Shown piece after piece: positions 14,879 through 22,863 of a DNA stretch of 27,057 nt (its first letter is position 1; each line of letters starts with the position of its first letter). Source of the stretch: Firmicutes bacterium CAG:460. GTDB taxonomy: Bacteria > Bacillota_I > Bacilli_A > RF39 > UBA660. A model generated the notes under the pieces. It was not told where the DNA came from. It saw only the letters and a list, made by a program, of their open reading frames with translations, and did no database searches. The translations under genes were made by a program, and so were the position numbers. The stretch lies in contig FR899750.1 in the NCBI GenBank assembly GCA_000437355.1, positions 1 to 27,057 on the forward strand. Reading direction: 5' to 3'.

Positions 14879-16378
14879 ATGAAAAAGATATTAACTATTA
14901 TATTAGATGGTTTTGGAATTCGTGAAGAAGAAAAAGGAAATGCTATTAAAGAAGCACATATGAATACATTTAATTCATTGTGGGATAAGTATCCTCATGC
15001 TCTTTTAGGTGCTAGTGAATCATCTGTTGGTCTTGCACCTGGTCAAGCTGGTAATAGTGAAGTTGGACATATGACTATTGGGGCTGGAAGACTTCTTAAA
15101 CAAAATGAGATACTTGTTAATGATTTTTTATCATCTCCAGATATGGAAAATAAAAATGTTATTAAATTACTTGAAAATAAAGATAAAGATATTCATATAA
15201 TGGGACTTTGTAGTGATGGTAATATTCATGCTGGTGTTGACGATTTTGTTGATATGTATAAATTTTTAGTTAATAATGGTTTTAGTAAGATACATTTTCA
15301 TTTAATAACTGATGGTAGAGATACTGGTGTTCATGATGCAATGAAGTATGTTAATATGATTAAAGATGTAATTAAAGAATATGGTGTTGGGGAAATTGCT
15401 AGTGTATGTGGCAGATTTTATGCTATGGATAGAGATGAAAATTGGGATAGAACTAAAACTTATTATGATTTAGTAACTATGGGAAAAGGAATAAGTTCTA
15501 TAAATATAGAAAAATCTATTGAAAGTAGTTATGGAAAAGGAATAACAGATGAATTTATAAAACCAATTGTATGTAGTAGAAATAATATTAAAAATGGTGA
15601 TATTATTATGTGGATGAATTATAGAGCTGACAGAGCTAAACAAATATTATCATCAATTGTTAATTGGAGTTCTTTTGAAGGTTTTAGTGTTTCTAATATG
15701 AAAGATACTTTAGTATTTAGTTTTTTACCTGTTGATAAAAAAATTAAAACATATAATTTGATAGAACCAACAACTGTTAAAAATTCACTAGGGTTGTATT
15801 TAAGTGAACTTGATTTTACTCAAGCTAGAATTGCTGAAAGTGAAAAGTTTCCTCATGTTACTTACTTTTTTGATGGTGGTGTTGATGGCAAGATTAAAGG
15901 ATGTGATAAGTTTCATATTCCTTCACCAAGTGTTGCGACTTATGATTTAAAACCTGAAATGAGTTGTATTGATGTTACTAAAAGAGTAATATTATCAATG
16001 CGTAATGATTATGATTTTATTTTAGTTAATTTTGCTAATCCTGATATGGTTGGTCATACGGGAGTTATGGAAGCTGCAGTTAATGCTTGTAGTGCTGTTG
16101 ATATTTGTTTGAGTAAAATAATTGAAAAAGCTGAAGAAAATTTTTATAAAGTTATTATTCTAGCAGATCATGGTAATGCTGATACAATGATTAATGAAGA
16201 TGGTAGTATTTGTACTACTCATACAACTAGTAAAGTTCCATTTATTATTTGTGATGATAAAGTTAAATTGAAAAGTGAGGGAACTCTTGTTAATGTTGCT
16301 CCAACAATTCTTGATTATATGGATATAGCAATACCAAAAGAAATGGAAGGCACAGAATCATTGTTAATAAGTGATTAG
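14879..16378 (+). CDS. gpmI: 2,3-bisphosphoglycerate-independent phosphoglycerate mutase
   Basis: A 499-residue cofactor-independent mutase of the alkaline phosphatase superfamily, interconverting 3- and 2-phosphoglycerate with two Mn ions. The metal ligand Asp10 (ILDGFG) and nucleophile Ser60 in the diagnostic GNSEVGHM are clear. The substrate-binding HLITDGRDTG, GRFYAMDRD and NYRADRAKQ segments and the late metal-site motifs NFANPDMVGHTG and ILADHGNAD are all intact. Length is slightly below the usual 510. It has its own promoter and is followed nine bases later by a small interrupted gene behind GGAGG, so the two probably form one transcript. Confidence 0.97.
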   Translation: MKKILTIILDGFGIREEEKGNAIKEAHMNTFNSLWDKYPHALLGASESSVGLAPGQAGNSEVGHMTIGAGRLLKQNEILVNDFLSSPDMENKNVIKLLENKDKDIHIMGLCSDGNIHAGVDDFVDMYKFLVNNGFSKIHFHLITDGRDTGVHDAMKYVNMIKDVIKEYGVGEIASVCGRFYAMDRDENWDRTKTYYDLVTMGKGISSINIEKSIESSYGKGITDEFIKPIVCSRNNIKNGDIIMWMNYRADRAKQILSSIVNWSSFEGFSVSNMKDTLVFSFLPVDKKIKTYNLIEPTTVKNSLGLYLSELDFTQARIAESEKFPHVTYFFDGGVDGKIKGCDKFHIPSPSVATYDLKPEMSCIDVTKRVILSMRNDYDFILVNFANPDMVGHTGVMEAAVNACSAVDICLSKIIEKAEENFYKVIILADHGNADTMINEDGSICTTHTTSKVPFIICDDKVKLKSEGTLVNVAPTILDYMDIAIPKEMEGTESLLISD

Positions 16379-16387
16379 GAGGTTTTT

Positions 16388-16909
16388 ATGTATTATTATA
16401 TAGTTGATGGAAATGAAATTTTGAAGTATGAAGTTAGTTTTGATTTAGAAAAAGTAAAAGAATTACAAAAAAAATTATTTAGAGATTGTAGTATCGAAAG
16501 AGCTGGAAGTTATTTATGTTATGGAATTCCTAGACGTAATCCTTTGACAATTTATAATAAGTTTGAATATAAATAAGTCGGTGTTCAAGATGATTTTTAT
16601 GGGGATAGAGATATATATCAAGTTGATTATGTTGAAATTGTAAAACCAAAATTATATAACTTAATTGATGAAATAATTGCTGGTGATGTAGAGGCTTTAA
16701 AAGATGTTGTAATGTATGTTGCTAAAAAGCCTGATGATGAAAATACTAGAGATATAAATTACTATTACTATACTCTTCAAAGAATGTTTAAAATGAGACT
16801 TGTTGAAACTTTAGATGTTTCTATATATAATAAGGTTAGAGAATTTTTGGGTGGAGAAATATTAAAAAATAATGATTTAAAATTAGTTCTTAACAAAAAA
16901 AATAATTAA
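16388..16909 (+). pseudogene. Hypothetical gene interrupted by one in-frame TAA
   Basis: The frame opens at ATG 16388, eight bases after a strong AGGAGG, and gives 62 residues before TAA at 16574-16576. The same frame then continues open for 110 more codons to TAA 16907-16909, with coding-like composition (VGVQDDFYGDRDIYQVDYVE next to the stop). The second part has no RBS before its first ATG (16712). A single substitution from AAA, CAA or GAA would explain the break, giving an original protein of about 173 residues. I recognise no domain; the N-terminus MYYYIVDGNEI resembles small uncharacterised proteins, and the rest is helical and charged. Alternatives are a sequencing error or stop read-through. 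Confidence 0.65.
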
Positions 16910-16920
16910 GAACTTTTTTT
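16885..16920 (+). terminator. Terminator before the ribosomal operon
   Basis: AGTTCTTAA (16885-16893) pairs perfectly with TTAAGAACT (16906-16914), with a 12-base A-rich loop and a T-run at 16914-16920. It closes the gpmI unit and overlaps the last stop of the interrupted gene. Confidence 0.85.
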
Positions 16921-16956
16921 GTTTATGAAAAAGTTTCGAAAATTGCACGTTTTTGC

Positions 16957-16986
16957 TTGATTTTTCATAGAATTTAATGTTATAAT
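16957..16986 (+). promoter_or_regulatory. S10 operon promoter
   Basis: TTGATT (16957-16962), 18 bases, TATAAT (16981-16986), with TG at 16978-16979 giving an extended -10. Transcription would start near 16993, leaving a leader of about 127 bases. Confidence 0.78.
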
Positions 16987-16992
16987 GGAATA

Positions 16993-17110
16993 CGTATGGC
17001 TGCGTAGATGTGCGAGGTTACCGATACACTAGGATTAGTTGGTAGTAAAAATAGTGGAAACGGAGAACTTGTACGGAGTATGTCTATACTAGATATAGGC
17101 GAAAGGAGGA
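16993..17110 (+). promoter_or_regulatory. Structured leader of the S10 operon
   Basis: A non-coding leader of about 120 bases with higher GC than its surroundings. It includes the hairpin GTCTATA (17082-17088) / TATAGGC (17094-17100) with loop CTAGA directly before the RBS GAAAGGAGGA (17101-17110), a repeated ACGGAG (17060-17065 and 17073-17078), and a possible long-range pair CACTA/TAGTG. Such leaders commonly bind an operon-encoded r-protein for feedback control; L4 plays this role in E. coli. The ligand here is not known from the sequence. Confidence 0.5.
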
Positions 17111-17119
17111 CATGAAAGA

Positions 17120-17428
17120 ATGTCAAAAGATAAAGTTAGAATTAATTTGAAAGCATATGATCATCAATTGCTTGATGTTGCTGCTGGAAAAATTGTTGAA
17201 ACTGTTAAAAGAACTGGCGGCGAAATTTCTGGACCTGTTCCACTACCAACAGAAATTGAAAAAGTTACAGTATTAAGAGCAGTTCACAAATATAAAGATG
17301 CGAGGGAACAATTCGAAAGAAGAACTCATAAGAGACTTATCGATATTAAAAACCCAAGCAAAGAAACTATTGATGCATTACAACACTTAGACATACCTAG
17401 TGGTGTTGATGTAAATATCAAATTATAA
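17120..17428 (+). CDS. rpsJ: 30S ribosomal protein S10
   Basis: A 102-residue S10, normal length, part of the 30S head and also the NusE transcription antitermination factor. It carries the conserved VLRAVHKYKDAREQFERRTHKR-type segment in its middle, seen here as REQFERRTHKRLIDI. It is the first gene of the operon. The GGAGG at 17105-17109 is ten bases from this ATG; the closer ATG at 17112 is in another frame and too near the RBS. Twenty bases separate it from rplC. Confidence 0.97.
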   Translation: MSKDKVRINLKAYDHQLLDVAAGKIVETVKRTGGEISGPVPLPTEIEKVTVLRAVHKYKDAREQFERRTHKRLIDIKNPSKETIDALQHLDIPSGVDVNIKL

Positions 17429-17448
17429 GAAAAGGAAGGAAGAAAATT

Positions 17449-18222
17449 ATGAAAGGAATCTTAGGACGCAAAGTTGGAATGACTCAAGTATTTACTAAGG
17501 AAGGTAAGTTAATTCCTGTTACTGTTATTGAAACTGAACCTAACGTAGTAATGCAAGTTAAAACTGCCAGCAAAAATGGTTATAATGCAATTCAACTTGG
17601 TGTATTCGAAAAGAAAGAAAAACAAGCAACTAGACCAGAAATGGGAAATGCTAAAAAAGCAAATACTACTCCTAAGCGCTACTTAAAAGAAATAAGAGAT
17701 GTAGAATCAACTTATAATATTGGTGATACAATTTCTGCTTCAGTATTTAGCGTTGGAGAAATTGTTGATGTAACAGGTACAACAAAAGGGAAAGGTTTCC
17801 AAGGTGTTATTAAACGTCATAACCAATCTCGTGGACCAATGACTCATGGTTCTCATTACCATAGAAGACCAGGTTCACTTGGTACTATGTTACCAAAAAG
17901 AGTTTTGAAAGGTAAAAAATTAGCTGGACACATGGGTGTTGATACAGTTACTATTCAAAACTTAGAAATCATCGAAGTAAACGATGCAGAAAACTATATT
18001 TTAGTTAGTGGAAATGTTCCAGGTGCAAAAAATTCTTTAGTATTAATTAAAACTGCTGTTAAAAATAGCAGAAAGGAAGATCCAAAAGAAATTCTAACCT
18101 TTGTAGAAGAAACTGTTGTTGATGAAGTTGTTGAAGCTCCAGAAGTAACAGAAGAAGTTACTGAAACAGTAGAAGAAGTAACAGATACTAAAGAAGAGGC
18201 TAAGGAAGAAGAAAGTAAGTAA
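17449..18222 (+). CDS. rplC: 50S ribosomal protein L3 with an acidic C-terminal tail
   Basis: A 257-residue L3, about 45 longer than the usual 205-215. Residues 1-212 are a normal L3: GILGRKVGMTQVF at the start, the tip loop GRKVG and RHNQSRGPMTHGSHYHRRPG near the peptidyl-transferase centre, then RVLKGKKLAGHMG. The excess is a low-complexity tail (about 214-257) made mostly of Glu, Val and Thr, for example EEVTETVEEVTD. L3 binds 23S rRNA early in 50S assembly. The tail would be negatively charged and probably solvent-exposed. The RBS AAGGAAGGA is at good distance. Confidence 0.96.
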   Translation: MKGILGRKVGMTQVFTKEGKLIPVTVIETEPNVVMQVKTASKNGYNAIQLGVFEKKEKQATRPEMGNAKKANTTPKRYLKEIRDVESTYNIGDTISASVFSVGEIVDVTGTTKGKGFQGVIKRHNQSRGPMTHGSHYHRRPGSLGTMLPKRVLKGKKLAGHMGVDTVTIQNLEIIEVNDAENYILVSGNVPGAKNSLVLIKTAVKNSRKEDPKEILTFVEETVVDEVVEAPEVTEEVTETVEEVTDTKEEAKEEESK

Positions 18223-18245
18223 TACTTGCTTAGAAAGGAATTAAA

Positions 18246-18869
18246 ATGACAAAGATAAGTGTTAAGAACCTAAGTGGTGAAAAAGTAAAAGATTTAACAT
18301 TAAATGATAGTATCTTTAAAATTGAAGTAAATGATGATGCACTTAAGAAAATGATTCGTTTACAATTAGATGCTACTCGTCAAGGAACAAGAAAAACTAA
18401 AAATAGAAGTGAAGTTTCTGGTGGAGGAAGAAAACCATGGAAACAAAAAGGAACTGGTAGAGCTCGTCAAGGTAGTATAAGAGCTACTCAATGGGTTGGT
18501 GGCGGAGTACCATTTGGTGTTGGTAACCGTGACTTTAGTTTCAAAATTAATAAGAAAGAAAGAGTACTTGCATTAAAGAGTGCTTTATCTCTAAAAGTAT
18601 TAGAAAAAGCTTTAGTAGTTGTTGATAATTTTAATATGGAAAGTACTAAAACTAAAGATGCATTAAAAATGTTAGATGCATTAAAATTAGAAGATAAAGT
18701 ATTATTTGTTACAAGTGATGATGCTGCAAATCTTTATTTAGCAACAAGAAATTTACCAAATTGTTTAGTTATATATGCTGAAGAAGTAAATGTATATGAT
18801 TTAGTAAATGCTGATGTTGTTGTTATGGATGAAGTTGCAGTAAACAAATTAGAGGAGGTGCTTAAATAA
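18246..18869 (+). CDS. rplD: 50S ribosomal protein L4
   Basis: A 207-residue L4, normal length. Its central extended loop (GGGRKPWKQKGTGRARQGS region, about residues 60-80) reaches into the peptide exit tunnel. In E. coli L4 also represses the S10 operon through its leader, which makes it the first candidate for the leader found here. RBS AAAGGAATT precedes the ATG. The stop codon shares one base with the rplW start (TAATG). Confidence 0.97.
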   Translation: MTKISVKNLSGEKVKDLTLNDSIFKIEVNDDALKKMIRLQLDATRQGTRKTKNRSEVSGGGRKPWKQKGTGRARQGSIRATQWVGGGVPFGVGNRDFSFKINKKERVLALKSALSLKVLEKALVVVDNFNMESTKTKDALKMLDALKLEDKVLFVTSDDAANLYLATRNLPNCLVIYAEEVNVYDLVNADVVVMDEVAVNKLEEVLK

Positions 18870-19144
18870 TGAGACATTATTCTGATATTATTATTGCACC
18901 AGTTATTACTGAAAAATCTATGGCTGAAAGACAAAATGGTGTTTATACATTTAAAGTAGCTAAAGATGCTCAAAAATTAGAAATTAAGAAAGCTATCGAA
19001 GAAGCTTTTAAAGTTAGTGTAGTTAGTGTTAATACATTAAATACAAAATCTAAAAGAAGAAGAGTTGGAAAATATGCTGGAAGAACTAAGACTTATAAAA
19101 AAGCTATTGTTACTTTAGCTGAAGGCTCTTCAATAGAAATATAG
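18869..19144 (+). CDS. rplW: 50S ribosomal protein L23
   Basis: A 91-residue L23, at the tunnel exit, where signal recognition particle and trigger factor dock. Family landmarks are IIAPVITEKS (7-16), YTFKVAKDAQK and VNTLNTKSKRRRVGKYAGRT. RBS AGGAGGTG (from 18853) lies inside the end of rplD, and start and stop codons overlap by one base. Confidence 0.96.
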   Translation: MRHYSDIIIAPVITEKSMAERQNGVYTFKVAKDAQKLEIKKAIEEAFKVSVVSVNTLNTKSKRRRVGKYAGRTKTYKKAIVTLAEGSSIEI

Positions 19145-19159
19145 TAGGGAGGAAAAATT

Positions 19160-19993
19160 ATGGCTATAAAACATTATAAACCAACGACTAATGGTCGTCG
19201 TGGAATGAGTACACTAGCAAATGAAGAAATTACAACTTCAACTCCTACTAAATCACTTTTAGCTAGTAAGAGTAAAACTGGTGGAAGAAATAATCAAGGT
19301 AAAATGACAGTTCGTCACATAGGTGGTGGAGCTAAAAGAAAATACCGTGTTATTGATTATAAAAGAAATAAAGTTGGTGTTACTGGACGTGTTGCAACAA
19401 TTGAATATGATCCAAATAGAAATGCTAACATTGCTCTAATTAATTATAAAGATGGAGAAAAAAGATATATTATTGCACCAAATGGATTAAAAGTTGGTAT
19501 GATTATTGAAAACGGAGAATCTGCTGATATCAAAGTTGGTAATGCATTACCTTTAAAAAATATTCCAGTTGGTACTATGGTTCATTGTATTGAATTACAA
19601 CCTGGTAAAGGTGCTGAAATTTGTAGAAGTGCTGGAGCTGGAGCTCAAATACTAGGTAGAGAAGGTAAATATGTAATGCTTCGTTTACAATCTGGTGAAA
19701 CAAGACTGGTTCTAGGAACTTGTATTGCAACTATCGGTGTTGTTGGAAATGAAGATTACAAACTAGTTAACTTAGGTAAAGCTGGTAGAAAACGTCATAT
19801 GGGTATTAGACCTACAAACCGTGGTTCTGTTATGAACCCTAACGATCACCCACATGGTGGTGGAGAAGGTCGTGCACCTATCGGACGTAAGAGCCCAATG
19901 ACACCTTGGGGTAAACCTGCACTTGGTGTTAAGACTCGTAAGAGTAAAAAGAAAAGCGAAAAGCTAATAGTTAGTAGAAAGGCTAAGAAATAG
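19160..19993 (+). CDS. rplB: 50S ribosomal protein L2
   Basis: A 277-residue L2, normal length, a core peptidyl-transferase-region protein. Conserved blocks are GRNNQGKMTVRHIGGGAKRK (42-61) and HPHGGGEG (230-237) with His230, equivalent to the essential E. coli His229. The C-terminus is lysine-rich. RBS GGGAGGAAAA lies in the 15-base gap after rplW. Confidence 0.97.
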   Translation: MAIKHYKPTTNGRRGMSTLANEEITTSTPTKSLLASKSKTGGRNNQGKMTVRHIGGGAKRKYRVIDYKRNKVGVTGRVATIEYDPNRNANIALINYKDGEKRYIIAPNGLKVGMIIENGESADIKVGNALPLKNIPVGTMVHCIELQPGKGAEICRSAGAGAQILGREGKYVMLRLQSGETRLVLGTCIATIGVVGNEDYKLVNLGKAGRKRHMGIRPTNRGSVMNPNDHPHGGGEGRAPIGRKSPMTPWGKPALGVKTRKSKKKSEKLIVSRKAKK

Positions 19994-20001
19994 GAGGAAA
20001 A

Positions 20002-20265
20002 ATGGCAAGAAGTTTAAAAAAAGGACCTTATGTTGAAAAATCACTTATGAAAAAGGTTCAAGAAATGAATAAAGGAACTAAAAAAACAGTTATTAAAACT
20101 TGGTCAAGAAGATCTACTATTTTTCCTGACTTTGTTGGTCATACTATAGCTGTTCATAATGGAAAAGATTTTATTCCAGTTTATATAACTGAAGACATGG
20201 TTGGACATAAATTAGGAGAATTTTCACAAACTCGTAAATTTACAGGCCATGCAGGTAATAAGTAG
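20002..20265 (+). CDS. rpsS: 30S ribosomal protein S19
   Basis: An 87-residue S19 of the 30S head, slightly shorter than the usual 92, lacking a few C-terminal residues. It has the typical MARSLKKGPYV start, the KTWSRRSTIFPDFVGHTIAVHNG core and the GHKLGEFSQTRKFTGHAG signature. An AGGAGG RBS sits in the eight-base gap after rplB. Confidence 0.97.
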   Translation: MARSLKKGPYVEKSLMKKVQEMNKGTKKTVIKTWSRRSTIFPDFVGHTIAVHNGKDFIPVYITEDMVGHKLGEFSQTRKFTGHAGNK

Positions 20266-20273
20266 GAGGTAAC

Positions 20274-20621
20274 ATGGAAGCATACGCAATTCATAAAAAT
20301 GCTTTAATTAAGCCAAGACTTGCTAGAATGACAATGGACTTAATTAGAGGAAAAGATGTTGAAACTGCTAGAGGTATATTAGAAAATACTAATACTAAAG
20401 CTAGTAGATTAATTCTTAAAGTTTTAAATTCAGCTGTTGCAAACGCTGTTAATAATAACGGTGCAAATGAATCTGAACTTAGAATTAGTGAATGTTACAT
20501 TAATCCAGGACCTGTTTATAAAAGAATTAAATTTGCAAGTCGTGGAAATGTAGATCGCCATGATAAGAGAAGTAGTCATATTACTGTTAAAGTAACTGAT
20601 GAAGCGAAGGGAGTTAAGTAA
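20274..20621 (+). CDS. rplV: 50S ribosomal protein L22
   Basis: A 115-residue L22. The beta-hairpin that lines the exit tunnel lies at the ISECYINPGPVYKRIKFASR segment, and SSHITVKV near the end is typical. RBS TAGGAGGT overlaps the rpsS stop region. It is two bases from rpsC. Confidence 0.96.
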   Translation: MEAYAIHKNALIKPRLARMTMDLIRGKDVETARGILENTNTKASRLILKVLNSAVANAVNNNGANESELRISECYINPGPVYKRIKFASRGNVDRHDKRSSHITVKVTDEAKGVK

Positions 20622-20623
20622 TA

Positions 20624-21301
20624 ATGGGACAAAAAGTAAATCCTATAGGATACAGACTTGGTGTTAATAAAACTTGGCAAAGTAAATGGTATTCTAAAGA
20701 TAATTATCAAGAATATTTAATTAATGATATTAAAATCAGAGAATATTTAGAAAAAAATCTTAAAGAAGCTGCTATTGCAAGTGTTATTATCGAAAGAAGA
20801 AAAAATAAATGTGAAGTTAGTATCTATACTGCTAAACCTGGTGTTATCATCGGTCGTGGTGGCGAAGATATTGAAAAACTAAGAAAGAAATTATCTAAAT
20901 TAGTTGGAGAAGAAATTTTTGTTAATATAGTTGAAGAAAAGAATCCAGATTTAAATGCTTCACTTGTTGCTCAAAATATAGCTAGTCAAATAGCTGCTAG
21001 AGCACCATTTAGATCAGCTCAAAAAAGAGCTATCAGAAATGTAATGAAAGCTGGAGCTAAAGGATGTAAAACTTCAGTTTCAGGTAGACTTGGCGGAGCT
21101 GAAATGGCTAGAACTGAAGGATATACTGAAGGAACTGTGCCTCTACATACTATAAGAGCTGATGTTGATTATGCTATCGCTGAAGCTGATACAACTTATG
21201 GTAAGATCGGGGTTAAAGTTTGGATTTATAAAGACGAAATTCTTCCTGCAAAGAAAAATCTGAAGGGAGCTGATAAACATGTTGATGCCAAAAAGAACTA
21301 A
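20624..21301 (+). CDS. rpsC: 30S ribosomal protein S3
   Basis: A 225-residue S3 at the mRNA entry site. It starts MGQKVNPIGYRLGVNKTW, as usual, has the KH-domain loop VIIGRGGEDIEKL, and the C-terminal domain with GRLGGAEMARTEGYTEG. Its last 23 bases overlap rplP, giving translational coupling. Confidence 0.97.
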   Translation: MGQKVNPIGYRLGVNKTWQSKWYSKDNYQEYLINDIKIREYLEKNLKEAAIASVIIERRKNKCEVSIYTAKPGVIIGRGGEDIEKLRKKLSKLVGEEIFVNIVEEKNPDLNASLVAQNIASQIAARAPFRSAQKRAIRNVMKAGAKGCKTSVSGRLGGAEMARTEGYTEGTVPLHTIRADVDYAIAEADTTYGKIGVKVWIYKDEILPAKKNLKGADKHVDAKKN

Positions 21302-21716
21302 ATATCGTAAAAGTCATAGAGTAAGTTATGATGGAAAAGCTAAAGGTAATACAGAACTTCATTTTGGAGAATATGGACTTCAAGCTTTAGAAGGCGGATG
21401 GATTAGTGCTCGTCAAATTGAAGCAGCTCGTATTGCAATGACACGTTATATGAAACGTGGCGGAAAAGTTTTTATTAACATATTCCCACATATGCCTAGA
21501 ACTAAAAAACCTCTAGAAACTAGACAAGGTAAAGGTAAAGGTTCAGTAGATGAATGGGTAGCAGTTGTTAAAAATGGTAAGATTATGTTTGAGGTAAGTG
21601 GTGTTTCTGAAGAAATAGCTCGTGAAGCATTAAGACTTGCATCACATAAATTATCTGTTAAAACAAAATTTGTAAAAAAAGAAGAAGTAAAGGATGGTGA
21701 TTCTCTTGGAAATTAA
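21279..21716 (+). CDS. rplP: 50S ribosomal protein L16
   Basis: A 145-residue L16, near the A-site tRNA. The start MLMPKRTKYRKSHR is the family form, and GGGAG lies nine bases upstream, so ATG 21279 is preferred over the in-frame ATG at 21285. Landmarks are FGEYGLQALEGGWISARQIEAAR and RGKVF-like KRGGKVFINIFPH. It overlaps rpmC by 11 bases if that gene starts at its TTG. Confidence 0.96.
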   Translation: MLMPKRTKYRKSHRVSYDGKAKGNTELHFGEYGLQALEGGWISARQIEAARIAMTRYMKRGGKVFINIFPHMPRTKKPLETRQGKGKGSVDEWVAVVKNGKIMFEVSGVSEEIAREALRLASHKLSVKTKFVKKEEVKDGDSLGN

Positions 21717-21909
21717 GGAACTAAGAAAGTTATCTACAGAAGATTTAGTTAAAAAAATCAAAGATACAAAGGAAGAATTATTTACAAAGAGAATGCAACA
21801 TGCAAATGGTACACTTGAAAAACCAGTAGAACTTAAAATATTAAGAAGAGATGTTGCAAGAATGAAAACTATTCTTAAAGAAAGAGAAATTGATGGAGGT
21901 AATAAATAA
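21706..21909 (+). CDS. rpmC: 50S ribosomal protein L29
   Basis: A 67-residue two-helix protein at the tunnel exit; landmarks are EIKELRKLSTEDL and LKILRRDVARMKTIL. I start it at TTG 21706 because GGTGAT (21696-21701), complementary to the 16S tail, lies four bases ahead and the product then begins with the normal EIKELR. An ATG at 21694 would put the RBS directly against the start and add four unusual residues. Its stop overlaps the rpsQ start by one base. Confidence 0.9.
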   Translation: MEIKELRKLSTEDLVKKIKDTKEELFTKRMQHANGTLEKPVELKILRRDVARMKTILKEREIDGGNK

Positions 21910-22166
21910 TGACAGAAAAGAAACAAGAATTAATTGGTAAAGTTGTTAGTGCATCTAATAACAAAACTATAACTGTTAATGTTGAAACATCAAAAAGTCA
22001 TCCTTTGTATAAGAAAAATGTTAAATATTCAAAGAAATATGCTGCTCATGATGAATTAAATCAAGCAAAAGTAGGAGATACAGTAAAGATTAGAATGACT
22101 AGACCATTATCTAAAACTAAAAGATATGAACTAGTAGAAGTTTTAACTAAAGCTGTTATCCTTTAG
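21909..22166 (+). CDS. rpsQ: 30S ribosomal protein S17
   Basis: An 85-residue S17 with an OB fold that stabilises 16S rRNA early in assembly. Landmarks are GKVVSASNNKTITVNVE, HPLYKKNVKYSKKYAAHDE and RPLSKTKRYELVEVL. It starts one base before the end of rpmC; AATTGATGGAGGT just upstream serves as RBS. Confidence 0.96.
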   Translation: MTEKKQELIGKVVSASNNKTITVNVETSKSHPLYKKNVKYSKKYAAHDELNQAKVGDTVKIRMTRPLSKTKRYELVEVLTKAVIL

Positions 22167-22177
22167 GAGGTATTATT

Positions 22178-22546
22178 ATGGTAATGCAAGAAAGTAGACT
22201 TAAAGTTGCTGATAACTCAGGAGCTAGAGAACTTTTAGTAATAAGAGTTCTTGGTGGATCTAAAGTTAAATATGGTAATATCGGGGACGTTGTTGTTGGA
22301 ACAGTTAAAAAAGCTATTCCTAACAGTCCAGTTAAAAAAGGTAAAGTTGTTAAAGCCGTAATCGTTAGAAGCGTTGAAGGCGTTAGAAGAAGCGATGGTT
22401 CTTATATCAAATTTGATGATAATGCATGTGTACTTATTAAAGATGATAAATCACCAATTGGTACTCGTGTTTTAGGACCTGTAGCTAGAGAGTTAAGAGA
22501 AAAAGATTATATGAAGATTGTTTCTCTTGCTTCAGAAGTATTATAG
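22178..22546 (+). CDS. rplN: 50S ribosomal protein L14
   Basis: A 122-residue L14, exactly the usual length, at the subunit interface. It has the canonical start with SRLKVADNSGARELLVIRVLGG and the central GDVVVGTVKKAIPN. AGGAGGT six bases before ATG 22178 supports this start over the in-frame ATG at 22184. Confidence 0.97.
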   Translation: MVMQESRLKVADNSGARELLVIRVLGGSKVKYGNIGDVVVGTVKKAIPNSPVKKGKVVKAVIVRSVEGVRRSDGSYIKFDDNACVLIKDDKSPIGTRVLGPVARELREKDYMKIVSLASEVL

Positions 22547-22555
22547 GAGGCAAAA

Positions 22556-22861
22556 ATGAAAGTAAAAGTTGGAGATACTGTTAAAGTAATTGCTGGTGCT
22601 GATAAAGGTAAAACCGGTAAAGTTATTAAAACATTAAAGACTGAGGCTAGAGTTGTTGTTGAAGGTGTACATATTGTTAAAAAACATAGTAAACCAACAA
22701 GTATGAATGACAAAGGCGGAATATTTGAAATTGAAGCTCCTATACATGTTTCTAATGTAAAGGTTATTGATGAAAAAGAAGCTAAAGCTTCTAAAACAAA
22801 AGAAAAAGTAGAAGAAAAAGCTGAAAAGAAAGCTAAAACTTCTAAGAAAGTGAGTAAGTAG
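22556..22861 (+). CDS. rplX: 50S ribosomal protein L24 with an altered C-terminus
   Basis: A 101-residue L24, an assembly initiator near the exit tunnel. The N-terminal KOW domain (1-72) is normal: VKVGDTVKVIAGADKGKTGKV and GGIFEIEAPIHVSNVKVID. From about residue 73 the usual conserved end (the PKTG-PTRVGY-type stretch of other bacteria) is missing and is replaced by a 29-residue Lys/Glu/Ala low-complexity tail (KTKEKVEEKAEKKAKTSKK). Total length therefore looks normal although the content is not. No frameshift is needed to explain it. Confidence 0.94.
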   Translation: MKVKVGDTVKVIAGADKGKTGKVIKTLKTEARVVVEGVHIVKKHSKPTSMNDKGGIFEIEAPIHVSNVKVIDEKEAKASKTKEKVEEKAEKKAKTSKKVSK

Positions 22862-22863
22862 TT

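Noticed and set aside
17112..17150. Leader peptide starting at ATG 17112 before rpsJ
   Set aside because: It is only two bases from the RBS core and out of frame with rpsJ; the normal spacing points to ATG 17120.
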